Part shown: piece after piece, positions 1 through 5,950 of the stretch
Layout of the letters: every line of letters starts with the position of its first letter
Position numbering within the stretch: the first letter of the stretch is position 1
Assembly (NCBI GenBank): GCA_051009475.1
Contig: JBPCWO010000347.1
Span: forward strand, 1-6,962
DNA: 6,962 bases
Source of the DNA: CAXMNX01 sp051009475
GTDB lineage: Bacteria; Pseudomonadota; Alphaproteobacteria; Rhodobacterales; Rhodobacteraceae
Reading direction: 5' to 3'
The notes under the pieces: generated by a model
The model's database searches: none
What the model saw: only the letters and a program-made list of their open reading frames with translations
Told to the model about the DNA's origin: nothing
Made by a program: the position numbers and the translations under genes

Positions 1-993
1 TATCCGGTTGAAATGACGGCGCGCGGCGTCTCTGCGGCCTTGGCCACCGGCAATGCCTGCGTGGTCAAGTCGCCGGAACTGACGCCGTTGACCAATGGGT
101 ATTTTGCTCTTGCCGCCGAAGCCATCGGACTTCCCTCTGGGGCTGTGAACGTGATCTGCGGGCTGGGCCACGAGGCCGGTGCCGCGCTGGCCGCTCACCC
201 GTATGCCCGCCAGATCGTCTTCACAGGCTCGGTAAAAACCGGAACTGCCATCGCCACGGCGGCGGCGCAAAACCATGTGCCTTGTGTGTTGGAACTTGGC
301 GGCAAATCCGCCGCTATCGTGCACAATGATGCGGATCTGGACGCCTTCGAGAATGACATTCGCTGGGGCATATTCTTCAACGCCGGACAGGTTTGCTCGG
401 CGATGAGCCGGGTGATCGTTCATGAAAGCCGCCGTGACGAATTGGTCGAACGCGCCGCAAGCATCGCCAGATCGCTTTCGGTTGGACCAGGCATCGAGCG
501 GTCAGAATTTGGCGCAAATATGGGATCGATGGTCTCGGATGCGCAGCGCGACCGGGCCGGTCGCATGGTGCAGGAAGCCGCAGCACAGGGCGCGCGGGTA
601 GTTACCGGAGGTCGAAAACTGAACCGGCCCGGCGCATTCCTTGAGCCGACGTTTCTGGATGGGGTTACGGCTGACCAAACGATCGCTCAGGAGGAAGTTT
701 TTGGGCCAGTTCTTTCTGTTTTGTCTTTTTCCGACGACGACGACGCCATCCGGATTGCAAATTCCACTGACTATGGGCTGGTAGGTGGCGTATTTACCAA
801 GGATCTTGACCGCGCGACTCGAGTTGCGCGCAAAATGCGGGCCGGCCAGATATTCGTGAATGAATGGTACGCCGGTGGCGTTGAAACGCCTTTCGGAGGT
901 TTCGGCAAATCAGGATATGGCCGAGAAAAGGGTCGCGAGGCGCTGTGGAATTATGTGCAGACCAAGAATATTGCTATAAAACTCGGAGGATAA
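1..993 (+). CDS. NAD(P)-dependent aldehyde dehydrogenase (5'-truncated by window edge)
   Basis: This enzyme oxidises an aldehyde to its carboxylic acid with NAD(P)+ and is predicted to be cytoplasmic. The frame is open from base 1, so the true start lies upstream. About 330 residues are visible of a family length near 480-500, so roughly the first 150 are missing. Family landmarks appear in order: the cofactor-binding VVKSPELTPL stretch (about 61-90), FTGS near 220, the general-base Glu in LELGGKS (292-294), the nucleophile Cys in NAGQVCS (394-396), EEVFGPV near 694, and the C-terminal PFGGFGKSGYGREKG stretch (about 889-933). All catalytic residues are intact. The next gene starts 1 nt after the stop and its Shine-Dalgarno lies in the last codons of this one, so the two are co-transcribed. 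Membership of the ALDH superfamily is clear; the substrate is not. Lactaldehyde, semialdehyde and betaine-aldehyde types are all possible. Confidence 0.95.
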   Translation, partial: YPVEMTARGVSAALATGNACVVKSPELTPLTNGYFALAAEAIGLPSGAVNVICGLGHEAGAALAAHPYARQIVFTGSVKTGTAIATAAAQNHVPCVLELGGKSAAIVHNDADLDAFENDIRWGIFFNAGQVCSAMSRVIVHESRRDELVERAASIARSLSVGPGIERSEFGANMGSMVSDAQRDRAGRMVQEAAAQGARVVTGGRKLNRPGAFLEPTFLDGVTADQTIAQEEVFGPVLSVLSFSDDDDAIRIANSTDYGLVGGVFTKDLDRATRVARKMRAGQIFVNEWYAGGVETPFGGFGKSGYGREKGREALWNYVQTKNIAIKLGG

Positions 994-994
994 G

Positions 995-1390
995 ATGAGC
1001 CTTTTCGATGAAGACCTGTTTCTGAAAGGCCTTGAGCAACGTAAGGCGACGTTGGGGGCGGAATACGTTGAGAACAATCTCGCAGCCGCAGATGATTTTA
1101 CCCGCCCATTTCAGGAAGCAATGACCGCGTGGTGTTGGGGATTTGGCTGGGGCGATGACGTGATCGACGCCAAAACCCGGTCGATGATGAACCTGTCGAT
1201 GATCGGTGCGTTAGGGAGGATGCATGAATGGGAAATTCATTGCCGAGGCGCGGTGACAAACGGTGTTTCGCCCGAAGAGATTCGCGCAATCATACATGTC
1301 GTTGGCATCTACTGTGGAGTACCTTTGGCGCTCGAATGCTTTCGAGTCGCGCGAAAAGTCCTGAGCGAAGCTGGTGAAATCCAGCCTTAA
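995..1390 (+). CDS. Carboxymuconolactone decarboxylase (CMD) family protein
   Basis: This is a 131-residue single-domain all-helical protein of the PcaC-like CMD fold, normally a homo-oligomer in the cytoplasm. The core of the family is recognisable: LSMIGALGR (67-75), HEWEIHCRGAVTNGVSPEEI (77-96), then the IYCGVPLALE segment (105-114). His82, next to Glu80, sits where PcaC-type proteins carry their conserved active-site His. The CxxC pair of AhpD-type peroxidase relatives is absent, so a thiol-peroxidase role is unlikely. The start ATG is preceded by GGAGGA (985-990) with 4 nt spacing, and the gene follows the aldehyde dehydrogenase stop by 1 nt. Its own stop overlaps the stop of the convergent exporter gene. 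Many CMD-family proteins in such clusters have no proven reaction. Other pca (protocatechuate pathway) genes are not present here, so true 4-carboxymuconolactone decarboxylation is only one possibility. Confidence 0.88.
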   Translation: MSLFDEDLFLKGLEQRKATLGAEYVENNLAAADDFTRPFQEAMTAWCWGFGWGDDVIDAKTRSMMNLSMIGALGRMHEWEIHCRGAVTNGVSPEEIRAIIHVVGIYCGVPLALECFRVARKVLSEAGEIQP

Positions 1391-2136
1391 ATATTTGTTA
1401 TACCAGCATAAATCAATCGCAAGGAAATCAGGACAAGAACGACATCCAGCGCGCGCTTGAATAGGTGGTCGTTCATTTGGTCGAGTAGCAAGCGGCCTGC
1501 GTAAGTGCCAAGAAATCCGGCCAAAATCATCGCCAATACGACTGTTGCCCAAGGCCCAAACGCAAACCCCAGAAATCCAAACATCAGCACTTTCAGCGTA
1601 TGTTGAAGTGTCATCAGCGCAGCGTGGGTTGCAACATGAGAGTGTCGAGGGAGGCCCAGTGATTTGGAAAAACTTGCGACGAACGTTCCGGTTGCGCCAA
1701 AGAACATCGTCAGAAAACTAGAAACCAAGCCAGCAATTGCTGGCCAGCGGCCAAGCCATCGTGGCGCTGTTGCAAATACTGTCCAGATCACGAACGCTCC
1801 GACACCAATCTGAACAATTGCCGGTGATAATTCGACTACAACGGTTCCGCCGAACGCAACGCCGGCGACACTCCCGACTGCAAATGCCGGAAATGCAGAC
1901 CAACGAACGTGTTTGAAAAGAAGCCCCAAACGACCAGCATTCGAACCCAGCTGAATGACCCCATGAACGGGTATCAATGCAGCTGGTGGAATGAGCGACG
2001 CCATGACCGCCAAGAGTAGAGCCCCGCCGCCGATACCCATCGAAACCGTGATGAACGAGCCTGCAAAACTCGCACACAACAACGCAGCGAAGATCCAAGT
2101 CTCAATATCGGCTGGAATCAAAACTAATTCAGCCAA
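1387..2136 (-). CDS. TauE/SafE-family membrane exporter (putative sulfite/organosulfonate/anion exporter)
   Basis: This inner-membrane protein has about eight hydrophobic segments arranged as two related halves, as in the TauE/SafE family. Members of that family export sulfite, sulfoacetate or other small anions, but many are uncharacterised. The first half has the glycine-rich SMGIGGGALLL stretch after TM1, then HGVIQLGSNAGR. The second half has the corresponding FFGATGTFVASF stretch, then HAALMTLQHTLK. The start chosen is TTG at 2136-2134. It puts a short leader before TM1, overlaps the upstream dehydratase stop by 8 nt (TTGGCTGA), and has GGAG at 2150-2147. A GTG at 2205 would give a 77-nt overlap and a non-membrane N-terminal extension, which is less likely. 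A second TTG at 2121 lacks a Shine-Dalgarno. It is the last gene of the operon. The family call is firm, the exported compound is unknown, and the start is moderately supported. Confidence 0.88.
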   Translation of the reverse strand: MAELVLIPADIETWIFAALLCASFAGSFITVSMGIGGGALLLAVMASLIPPAALIPVHGVIQLGSNAGRLGLLFKHVRWSAFPAFAVGSVAGVAFGGTVVVELSPAIVQIGVGAFVIWTVFATAPRWLGRWPAIAGLVSSFLTMFFGATGTFVASFSKSLGLPRHSHVATHAALMTLQHTLKVLMFGFLGFAFGPWATVVLAMILAGFLGTYAGRLLLDQMNDHLFKRALDVVLVLISLRLIYAGITNI

Positions 2137-3220
2137 CCGCGAAGCGCTCCAACTTGCCCCAGTCGAATTCGACGCCAATTCCAGGGTCGTCCGGGGCAAT
2201 CGCACGGCCCGCTTCGATCACCAGCGGGCGCCTTGTGTATCGATCTATCGGAAAACTGTGCACTTCGAGCCAGCCCCCGTGTTTTTGCGCTGACACGAGG
2301 CTGACGTGAAGCTCCTGCATGCCGTGGCTGCAGACAGGAACATTGTGAACCTTTGCCAATTCTGATGCTTTCAGCCACCCGGTTATGCCAAGACAGTTTG
2401 ACGCATCAGGTTGAATGAAACCCAAGTTCCCTTGGGACAACGCCATTTCAAATTCGTGGATTGTATGAAGGTTTTCGCCTTGAGCAGTGGGAATTCCACC
2501 GTCTTTGGCAACAAGAGCAAATCCCGCATAATCGTCCGGGATTATCGGCTCTTCGAACCAAAGCAGATTTTGATCAAGGACCGCTCGCGCCAGCGAAATC
2601 GCCTGGTCTCGTGTCATCGAATAATTCGCGTCGATCATGAAGGATCGATCGGGGCCGATATGTTCTCGCACAGCGCGAATTCGCGAGACATCCTCGGCCT
2701 CGGATGGCTGGCCGACCTTAATTTTGACGGCTTCGAGTCCTGCATCCAGATAACCGTCAATGTTCGCAAGCAATTTCGCAAGTGTGAATGCCAGATCAAT
2801 GCCGCCGCCGTAGGCCAGACACGTGGTTCCGGCCCCGCCGACCATTTTCCAAAGCGGCATCTGTGCCGACCTGCACCGAAGATCCCACAACGCAATATCG
2901 ACCGCTGAAATTGCAAACGAAAGTATTCCGCCCCGGCCGACGTAGTGCATATGCGTGTCCATCGCCTCGTTCAGGGCTTCGACATCCTCAGCATCTTTGC
3001 CTATCAGAAATGGTGCTAAGTCATGTGCGATCATTGCGTGTGTGGACTGACCGCCGCGACCACCGTTGTAAGTATAGCCGGTACCTCTTTGACCATCCTC
3101 CAGCGTGACTATGGAAGTTATTAGGTGAAAGTGGCTGTGGTCGCCATGCTTTGCGTCCACCAAAACTTCGTCCAACGGCACCTCGAAAAGCCGCGCCTCA
3201 ACGTCCGTAATTTTAGTCAT
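2129..3220 (-). CDS. Mandelate racemase/muconate lactonizing enzyme-family acid-sugar dehydratase (enolase superfamily)
   Basis: This is a cytoplasmic Mg2+-dependent enolase-superfamily enzyme. Family members abstract the proton alpha to a carboxylate; beside an SDR and an FAH-family hydrolase the likely reaction is dehydration of an aldonic acid to a 2-keto-3-deoxy acid. Numbered from ATG 3226 (365 residues), the N-terminal capping domain covers about 1-130 and the barrel follows. The barrel shows the mandelate-racemase-subgroup set: Lys168-x-Lys170 (VKIKVG), metal ligands Asp199 (MIDANY), Glu225/226 (FEEP) and Glu251 (QGEN), the Asp274/His301 dyad (QPDAS, CSHGMQ) and Glu321 (LEVHS). The set is complete, so it is probably active. 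The start used is ATG 3220, which gives an ATGA overlap with the upstream stop and leaves a GGA 6 nt upstream; ATG 3226 adds only two residues. At about 365 residues it is shorter than classical L-fuconate dehydratases (about 440), so another acid sugar is likely. Confidence 0.93.
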   Translation of the reverse strand: MTKITDVEARLFEVPLDEVLVDAKHGDHSHFHLITSIVTLEDGQRGTGYTYNGGRGGQSTHAMIAHDLAPFLIGKDAEDVEALNEAMDTHMHYVGRGGILSFAISAVDIALWDLRCRSAQMPLWKMVGGAGTTCLAYGGGIDLAFTLAKLLANIDGYLDAGLEAVKIKVGQPSEAEDVSRIRAVREHIGPDRSFMIDANYSMTRDQAISLARAVLDQNLLWFEEPIIPDDYAGFALVAKDGGIPTAQGENLHTIHEFEMALSQGNLGFIQPDASNCLGITGWLKASELAKVHNVPVCSHGMQELHVSLVSAQKHGGWLEVHSFPIDRYTRRPLVIEAGRAIAPDDPGIGVEFDWGKLERFAVG

Positions 3221-4161
3221 TGGCATTCCGGAACAGGTGTCAGAACCGTCCCATTCCCTAAATGTTGCAGCAAGTTGTCTACGGTCAGGTCACCCATAGC
3301 GGCGCGGGTCTCAACGGTTGCGCTGCCAACGTGAGGAAGAAGCACCACGTTTTTCAATTTTCGAAGACGTTCCGGAATGTGGGGTTCCGACTCGAACACA
3401 TCTAGCCCCGCCCAACCAAGGCAACCATTCTCCAACGCCTCAATCATAGCCGCTTCGTCGACTACAGAGCCGCGACTGACGTTAATAAGCGTGCCATTCG
3501 GGCCAAGCGCGTTAAATACCTCTGTGTTGACCAGATGCCTCGTGGCACTCCCACCAGGGGTAATACAAATCAAAACATCAGAGCGCCGAGCCATGTCAAC
3601 CAAATCACCAACATACTGATAAGAAACGTCTTTCGAACCTCGTGTGTGATACAGAACTTTCGGATTCCAAGGGGCGAGCTTTTTCGCGATTTCTTGCCCA
3701 ATCCGGCCCATGCCAAGGAATCCGATTGTTCGGTTGTCTAGGGATCTGGTTAAGGGAGCATTCCCGTGGACCTCCCATTCCCCTGATCTCGCATGGGCTT
3801 CGTCGCGCAGAAATTCGCGAAAACAGGCAAGCATCAACAGAATTGCGGTCGATGCGACCTCGGCATTCAGAACATCAGGAGTGTGCGTCACTACAACTCC
3901 CCTCCGCGCGGCTTCGTTGGCATCGATTGCGTCGTATCCGACGCCATAGCACGAAATCATTTGCAACTTGGGTAAGCCAGCCATGATCGCTGGAGGCACG
4001 CCGTCGTGGCCATTGGTTAAAACATGGGTAATGGCATCACCATTCTCAGCGAGCCACTTCGAAAGATCGCCCATATCTGCGGCGCGATGAATGGTGAAAG
4101 CTTGTTGCGCCTTTTCTAACATCTCTTCCGTTGCATCACCGATCAGCAACAGATCAGGCAT
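3217..4161 (-). CDS. D-isomer-specific 2-hydroxyacid dehydrogenase (glyoxylate/hydroxypyruvate reductase-like)
   Basis: This 314-residue cytoplasmic enzyme interconverts a 2-keto acid and a D-2-hydroxyacid using NAD(P)H. The substrate-binding domain has the YGVGYD loop (72-77). The Rossmann domain has GMGRIG (150-155), followed at the end of the second strand by YHTRGSK, with Arg174 where NAD-specific enzymes usually carry Asp. NADP(H) preference is therefore inferred. The catalytic residues are present: Arg230 (NVSRGSVVDE), Glu257/259 (DVFESEP) and His277 (LLPHVGS). Its ATG lies inside the end of the FAH-family gene, giving an 8-nt overlap (ATGCCTGA), and its own stop overlaps the dehydratase start, so it is coupled on both sides. 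In context it may handle the second cleavage product of the pathway, such as glycolate/glyoxylate, glycerate/hydroxypyruvate or sulfolactate/sulfopyruvate. Sequence cannot choose among these. Confidence 0.92.
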   Translation of the reverse strand: MPDLLLIGDATEEMLEKAQQAFTIHRAADMGDLSKWLAENGDAITHVLTNGHDGVPPAIMAGLPKLQMISCYGVGYDAIDANEAARRGVVVTHTPDVLNAEVASTAILLMLACFREFLRDEAHARSGEWEVHGNAPLTRSLDNRTIGFLGMGRIGQEIAKKLAPWNPKVLYHTRGSKDVSYQYVGDLVDMARRSDVLICITPGGSATRHLVNTEVFNALGPNGTLINVSRGSVVDEAAMIEALENGCLGWAGLDVFESEPHIPERLRKLKNVVLLPHVGSATVETRAAMGDLTVDNLLQHLGNGTVLTPVPECQ

Positions 4162-4996
4162 CCTGCCGCACTTTTTGCCGTTGGTGCCCGAGCCCTTCGA
4201 TGCTTAGCTCCATCACATCGCCGACCTGCAGATAAACTGGCGGGTCCATGCCCATGCCAACACCCGGTGGCGTTCCGGTCGAGATTACGTCGCCTGGATG
4301 CAGCGTGAAGAGACTGCTCAGATGTTCGATGATTTCCGCCACGCTGAAGATCATGGTCGAGGTGTTCCCGGTCTGCATCCGATTGCCGTTGACATCCAAA
4401 GTCATAGGCAGGTTTTGCGGGTCGGCAATCTCGTCCCGGGTCACGAGCCACGGGCCCATCGGACCATATGTGTCGCAGCTTTTACCTTTGGTCCACTGGC
4501 CTGAGAGTTTGCCTTGGAAATGCCGCTCGGACACGTCGTTCACGATGCAGTAGCCCGCGACGTGGTCAAGCGCGTCTGCCTTTGAGACATATTTTGCGGT
4601 CTTGCCAATTACCACACCAAGTTCGACTTCCCAGTCGCTTCGGATCGACGTTCGCGGCATGACGACATCGTCGTTTGGGCCGACGATTGCGGAATTTGCC
4701 TTAAAAAACAGGATCGGGTGGTCAGGAATAGTGGCGCCAGTTTCGGCGGCATGGTCGGAGTAATTCAAGCCGATACAAAGAAATTTTCCAATCGAACCGA
4801 CACAGGGGCCGATTCGGGGATTTCCGTCAACTATGGGTAGTTCGGCTGGATCAATCGCGCGCAGTCTATCAAGCGCCGCGTCAGACAATGTCTCACCAGT
4901 GACGTCAGCTAAGTGACCACTCAAGTCTCGCAAGGTGCCGCCATCCATCAACCCGGGTTTCTCGGCACCCGTTTCGCCGTATCTGACTAGTTTCAT
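4154..4996 (-). CDS. Fumarylacetoacetate hydrolase (FAH)-family protein, probable 2,4-diketo-3-deoxy acid hydrolase
   Basis: This is a 280-residue cytoplasmic metal-dependent protein of the FAH family, in which members cleave C-C bonds of 1,3-diketo acids or decarboxylate keto acids. A variable N-terminal region (about 1-65) precedes the catalytic domain. Landmarks are IGLNYSDHAAE (75-85, with His82), FFKANSAIVGP (97-107), metal ligands Glu123 and Glu125 (DWEVEL) and Asp154 (VNDVSER), the GKSCDTYGPMGPW loop (171-183) and VISTGTPPGVG (237-247). Relatives of this type are often labelled 'ureidoglycolate lyase', but with an adjacent BDH2-like SDR they match the L-2,4-diketo-3-deoxyrhamnonate/fuconate hydrolases that release pyruvate. 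ATG 4996 is preceded by GAGGA with a short spacer, 24 nt after the SDR stop. No purine or allantoin genes are visible to support ureidoglycolate chemistry. Family is certain, reaction is inferred. Confidence 0.93.
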   Translation of the reverse strand: MKLVRYGETGAEKPGLMDGGTLRDLSGHLADVTGETLSDAALDRLRAIDPAELPIVDGNPRIGPCVGSIGKFLCIGLNYSDHAAETGATIPDHPILFFKANSAIVGPNDDVVMPRTSIRSDWEVELGVVIGKTAKYVSKADALDHVAGYCIVNDVSERHFQGKLSGQWTKGKSCDTYGPMGPWLVTRDEIADPQNLPMTLDVNGNRMQTGNTSTMIFSVAEIIEHLSSLFTLHPGDVISTGTPPGVGMGMDPPVYLQVGDVMELSIEGLGHQRQKVRQDA

Positions 4997-5020
4997 TGTT
5001 TCCTCGATTTCAGTGAAAAT

Positions 5021-5782
5021 TCAGGCGACCGACCATCCGCCATCAATGACGTGGGGTTGCCCGGTCGTGAAAGCGCTTTCGTCAGAGCCAAGATATACGG
5101 CCAGTGCTGCGACTTCTTCGGCGGCACCAATACGGCCCATCGGCTGGCGGGCGATGAACTGCGCGCGCGCCGCCTCATAGCCGCCAACCTGTTCGCCAAG
5201 CGCATGCAAACGATCTTCGAGCGACGGGCTTTGCACCGTCCCAGGGCAGATGCAATTGCACCTGATATCTTGCGTCATATAGTCGGTCGCAACGGCCTTC
5301 GTCAGGCCGACGACCGCTGCTTTTGATGTGGTATACATAAAGCGGTTTGGCGCCCCGATGATCGACGACAGAACCGATGACATATTGATGATCGATCCAC
5401 CGCCGCGCTCAATCATTCCGGGCAGCGCAGCACGTATCGTCCGAAACATCGAACGCACGTTCAAATCAAACGCAAACTCCCACTCGGCGTCCGTCGTGTC
5501 GAGTATCGTTCCGTGATGTACAATACCGGTGCAGTTGAAAAGCACATCGGGCGCTGCCCTTTCCACTCCTTCGCGCACGCTGTCGTCGTCGAGGGCGTCA
5601 AGTTTGAAGACTTCAATTCCTGCGTGATTCGCAGCTGACAATTCCGCCAAGGTGTCTTCGTTTACGTCGGTGGCAAAAACTTTGGCGCCTTCGGAAGCCA
5701 TGGCGATTGCGCTCGCCCGCCCAATCCCCTGACCGGCCGCCGTCACAAGCGCTCGTTTTCCCATAAGTCGTTCACCTGCCAC
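5021..5782 (-). CDS. SDR-family NAD-dependent dehydrogenase, 2-keto-3-deoxy-fuconate/rhamnonate 4-dehydrogenase-like (BDH2/DHRS6 type)
   Basis: This 253-residue classical short-chain dehydrogenase is probably a cytoplasmic tetramer. Proposed role: oxidation of C4 of a 2-keto-3-deoxy acid to the 2,4-diketo acid. Visible features are the dinucleotide motif TAAGQGIG (14-21), Asp39 after strand 2 (NAD rather than NADP), NCTG (83-86, the NNAG position), Asn108, and the triad Ser136, Tyr150, Lys154. The segments NRFMY, RCNCICPGTVQSPSLEDR and DESAFTTGQP closely recall human BDH2/DHRS6 and the Xanthomonas 2-keto-3-deoxy-L-fuconate dehydrogenase. Arg147, Arg191 and Arg212 fall at or near positions that bind the substrate carboxylate in that group, from memory of the family. 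The start is GTG 5782, because GGAGGA (5793-5788) lies 5 nt upstream; an in-frame ATG at 5764 has a weaker site. It is the first gene of the five-gene operon. Confidence 0.93.
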   Translation of the reverse strand: MAGERLMGKRALVTAAGQGIGRASAIAMASEGAKVFATDVNEDTLAELSAANHAGIEVFKLDALDDDSVREGVERAAPDVLFNCTGIVHHGTILDTTDAEWEFAFDLNVRSMFRTIRAALPGMIERGGGSIINMSSVLSSIIGAPNRFMYTTSKAAVVGLTKAVATDYMTQDIRCNCICPGTVQSPSLEDRLHALGEQVGGYEAARAQFIARQPMGRIGAAEEVAALAVYLGSDESAFTTGQPHVIDGGWSVA

Positions 5783-5787
5783 AGTAT

Positions 5788-5793
5788 TCCTCC
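5788..5793 (-). promoter_or_regulatory. Shine-Dalgarno that sets a GTG start for the SDR gene
   Basis: GGAGGA on the minus strand sits 5 nt before GTG 5782. This near-perfect site favours the GTG over the ATG six codons further in. Confidence 0.75.
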
Positions 5794-5799
5794 AAAATG

Positions 5800-5836
5800 T
5801 TTGGTGCCCAAATGAACTGGAAACTGGGCGATTTGG
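5800..5836. promoter_or_regulatory. Candidate operator: nested inverted repeats before the SDR operon
   Basis: The 13-nt element TTTGGTGCCCAAA (5800-5812) has 5-bp arms TTTGG/CCAAA. A further half-site ATTTGG (5831-5836) pairs with CCAAAT (5808-5813), and GCCCA (5806-5810) pairs with TGGGC (5825-5829). Three TTTGG-type half-sites just ahead of the Shine-Dalgarno resemble the T-G-G-T...A-C-C-A style of FCD/GntR operators. Binding by the adjacent GntR protein is inferred. Confidence 0.35.
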
Positions 5837-5851
5837 TCTCTCGAAAGGCTA

Positions 5852-5880
5852 CTTAGCGAGTTCAATCTGGCACGACGCAA
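5852..5880 (-). promoter_or_regulatory. Candidate promoter of the SDR-led catabolic operon
   Basis: On the minus strand TTGCGT (5880-5875) is followed after 17 nt by GCTAAG (5857-5852), a weak sigma-70-like pair about 70 nt upstream of the GTG start. It is the best pair seen in the 168-nt gap, but the -10 match is poor. Confidence 0.22.
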
Positions 5881-5895
5881 TTTGTAACAGCCGTG

Positions 5896-5918
5896 CGGTG
5901 CATCGCCTTTCCGGTGCA
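5896..5918. repeat. Direct repeat CGGTGCA x2, 16 bp apart
   Basis: CGGTGCA occurs at 5896-5902 and 5912-5918 in the gap between the GntR stop and the SDR start. It lies upstream of the candidate SDR promoter. It could be a tandem regulator site; it does not form a convincing terminator. Confidence 0.3.
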
Positions 5919-5950
5919 CTAATTGCGGATAGGCCTAGCTTTGGGTGCGG

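Noticed and set aside
1211..1552. Minus-strand open frame of 113 codons across the CMD/exporter junction
   Set aside because: It overlaps two recognised genes in other frames, and its translation has no recognisable domain.
1718..2098. Minus-strand frame of 126 codons inside the exporter
   Set aside because: It is Cys/Arg/Ser-rich out-of-frame reading of a transmembrane gene; a frame artefact.
2137..2205. GTG 2205 as start of the exporter
   Set aside because: It would add 23 polar residues before TM1 and overlap the dehydratase by 77 nt; TTG 2136 fits the operon's overlap pattern better.
2411..2908. Plus-strand open frame of 165 codons antisense to the dehydratase gene
   Set aside because: It lies wholly inside the well-supported dehydratase gene, its translation resembles no family I recognise, and no clear Shine-Dalgarno supports it.
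4154..4996. Ureidoglycolate lyase assignment for the FAH-family gene
   Set aside because: This label is common for such proteins, but no allantoin or purine catabolism genes are nearby and the SDR/dehydratase context fits diketo acid hydrolysis better.
5891..5938. Rho-independent terminator after the GntR gene
   Set aside because: Only a short GTGC/GCAC pairing and the isolated palindrome TAGGCCTA (5930-5937) are present, with no GC-rich stem followed by a T-run on the minus strand.
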